Of a stretch of DNA of 5,934 bases, positions 5,325 to 5,934 are shown piece after piece. The notes beneath the pieces were generated by a model. The model was given only the letters and a program-made list of their open reading frames with translations, ran no database searches and had not been told where the DNA came from. Each line of letters begins with the position of its first letter. The stretch's first letter is position 1. Source of the stretch: Bradyrhizobiaceae bacterium (GTDB lineage Bacteria; Pseudomonadota; Alphaproteobacteria; Rhizobiales; Xanthobacteraceae); NCBI GenBank assembly GCA_016793685.1, contig JAEULX010000140.1, positions 1 to 5,934 on the forward strand, given 5' to 3'. Position numbers and translations under genes: made by a program.

Positions 5325-5934
5325 TCATTCCTTGAAGCGGTAGCCGACACCGTACAGGGTTTCGATCATGTCGAAGTCGTCGTCGGTCTGTTTGAATTTC
5401 TTGCGCAGGCGCTTGATGTGGCTGTCGATGGTGCGATCGTCGACATAGACCTGGTCGTCGTAGGCAGCATCCATCAGCGCGTTCCGGCTCTTCACCACCC
5501 CCGGCCGCTGCGCCAACGCCTGCAGGATCAGGAACTCGGTCACCGTGAGCGTGACCGGCTCGTTCTTCCAGGTGCAGGTATGGCGCTCCGGATCCATGCG
5601 CAGCAGGCCGCGCTCGAGAACCTTGGCCGAATCCACTTCCTTCGGCGGCGCTCCGTCCTTGGGCGTCACGCGGCGCAATACGGCCTTCACGCGTTCGACC
5701 AGCAGGCGCTGGGAGAATGGTTTGCGGATGAAGTCGTCGGCGCCCATTTTTAGGCCGAACAACTCGTCGATCTCTTCGTCCTTGGAGGTCAGGAAGATCA
5801 CCGGAACGTCCGACTTCTGCCGCAACCGCCGCAGCGTCTCCATTCCGTCCATGCGCGGCATCTTGATGTCGAGGATCGCGAGGTCCGGCATGCTCGTCTT
5901 GAACCCATCGAGGGCGGACGCGCCATCGGTGTAA
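5325..5934 (-). CDS. chvI: ChvI response regulator, 5' end cut by the window edge
   Basis: OmpR-family transcription factor activated by ChvG. The reading frame enters from the right edge (first whole codon at 5933), leaving 202 visible residues; roughly the first 30-35, with the acidic pocket of the receiver domain, lie outside. Visible in the receiver are the phospho-acceptor Asp in AILDIKMPRMDG (codon 5870-5868), the conserved Thr in FLTSKDEE and Lys in FIRKPF. After a linker, the winged-helix DNA-binding domain occupies the last 90 or so residues, with VTEFLILQALAQRPG, the recognition-helix region DRTIDSHIKRLRKKF and the closing hairpin ETLYGVGYRF. The ATG at 5891 is internal to the receiver and is not the start. 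A 94-bp gap holding only a short GC hairpin (5306-5322, 5-bp stem, no T-run) separates it from chvG. Confidence 0.95.
   Translation of the reverse strand, partial: YTDGASALDGFKTSMPDLAILDIKMPRMDGMETLRRLRQKSDVPVIFLTSKDEEIDELFGLKMGADDFIRKPFSQRLLVERVKAVLRRVTPKDGAPPKEVDSAKVLERGLLRMDPERHTCTWKNEPVTLTVTEFLILQALAQRPGVVKSRNALMDAAYDDQVYVDDRTIDSHIKRLRKKFKQTDDDFDMIETLYGVGYRFKE

Overview
The window is GC-rich DNA from an alphaproteobacterium, most likely Hyphomicrobiales close to Bradyrhizobium/Rhodopseudomonas/Nitrobacter. That placement rests on gene content and order: an acid/envelope-sensing ChvG-ChvI two-component pair, a short HprK lacking the Firmicutes-type N-terminal domain, an orphan mannose-type EIIA, HPr and S-adenosylhomocysteine hydrolase. 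The block hprK-manX-hpr-ahcY is a known rhizobial arrangement. I did not run any database comparison.

Almost everything is on the minus strand. Reading down from the right edge: chvI (5' end cut off by the edge, 5325-5934), a 94-bp gap, chvG (3098-5230, GTG start, with a long basic N-terminal extension), hprK (2649-3095, starting 2 nt after chvG stops), a 164-bp gap with a probable Rho-independent terminator around the hprK stop codon, manX (EIIA-Man, 2083-2484), the HPr gene (1757-2086, ATGA overlap with manX), a 140-bp regulatory gap (hairpin, AT-rich palindrome, promoter-like elements), and ahcY (from 1616). At the left edge a plus-strand frame ends at 83 and looks like the C-terminus of an unidentified convergent gene.

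In outline, ChvG senses a periplasmic signal and phosphorylates ChvI. HprK, EIIA-Man and HPr belong to the regulatory, non-transporting PTS of alphaproteobacteria: HPr can carry phosphate on His35 (passed to EIIA His9) or be phosphorylated on Ser66 by HprK. AhcY removes the S-adenosylhomocysteine made by methyltransferases and has its own control region. Enzyme I and any PTS permease are not in the window.

The oddities are: (1) ahcY has a TGC codon where the family stops after its His-Tyr-Arg-Tyr terminus, and the frame stays open to the window edge; (2) a 22-bp near-perfect palindrome lies against the ahcY promoter; (3) ChvG carries roughly 100-150 more N-terminal residues than I expect; (4) a terminator-like hairpin separates the kinase hprK from its substrate gene hpr. 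I see no mobile element, CRISPR array, tRNA or rRNA, and no clearly new multi-gene system. The long plus-strand frames opposite ahcY and chvG are antisense shadows.
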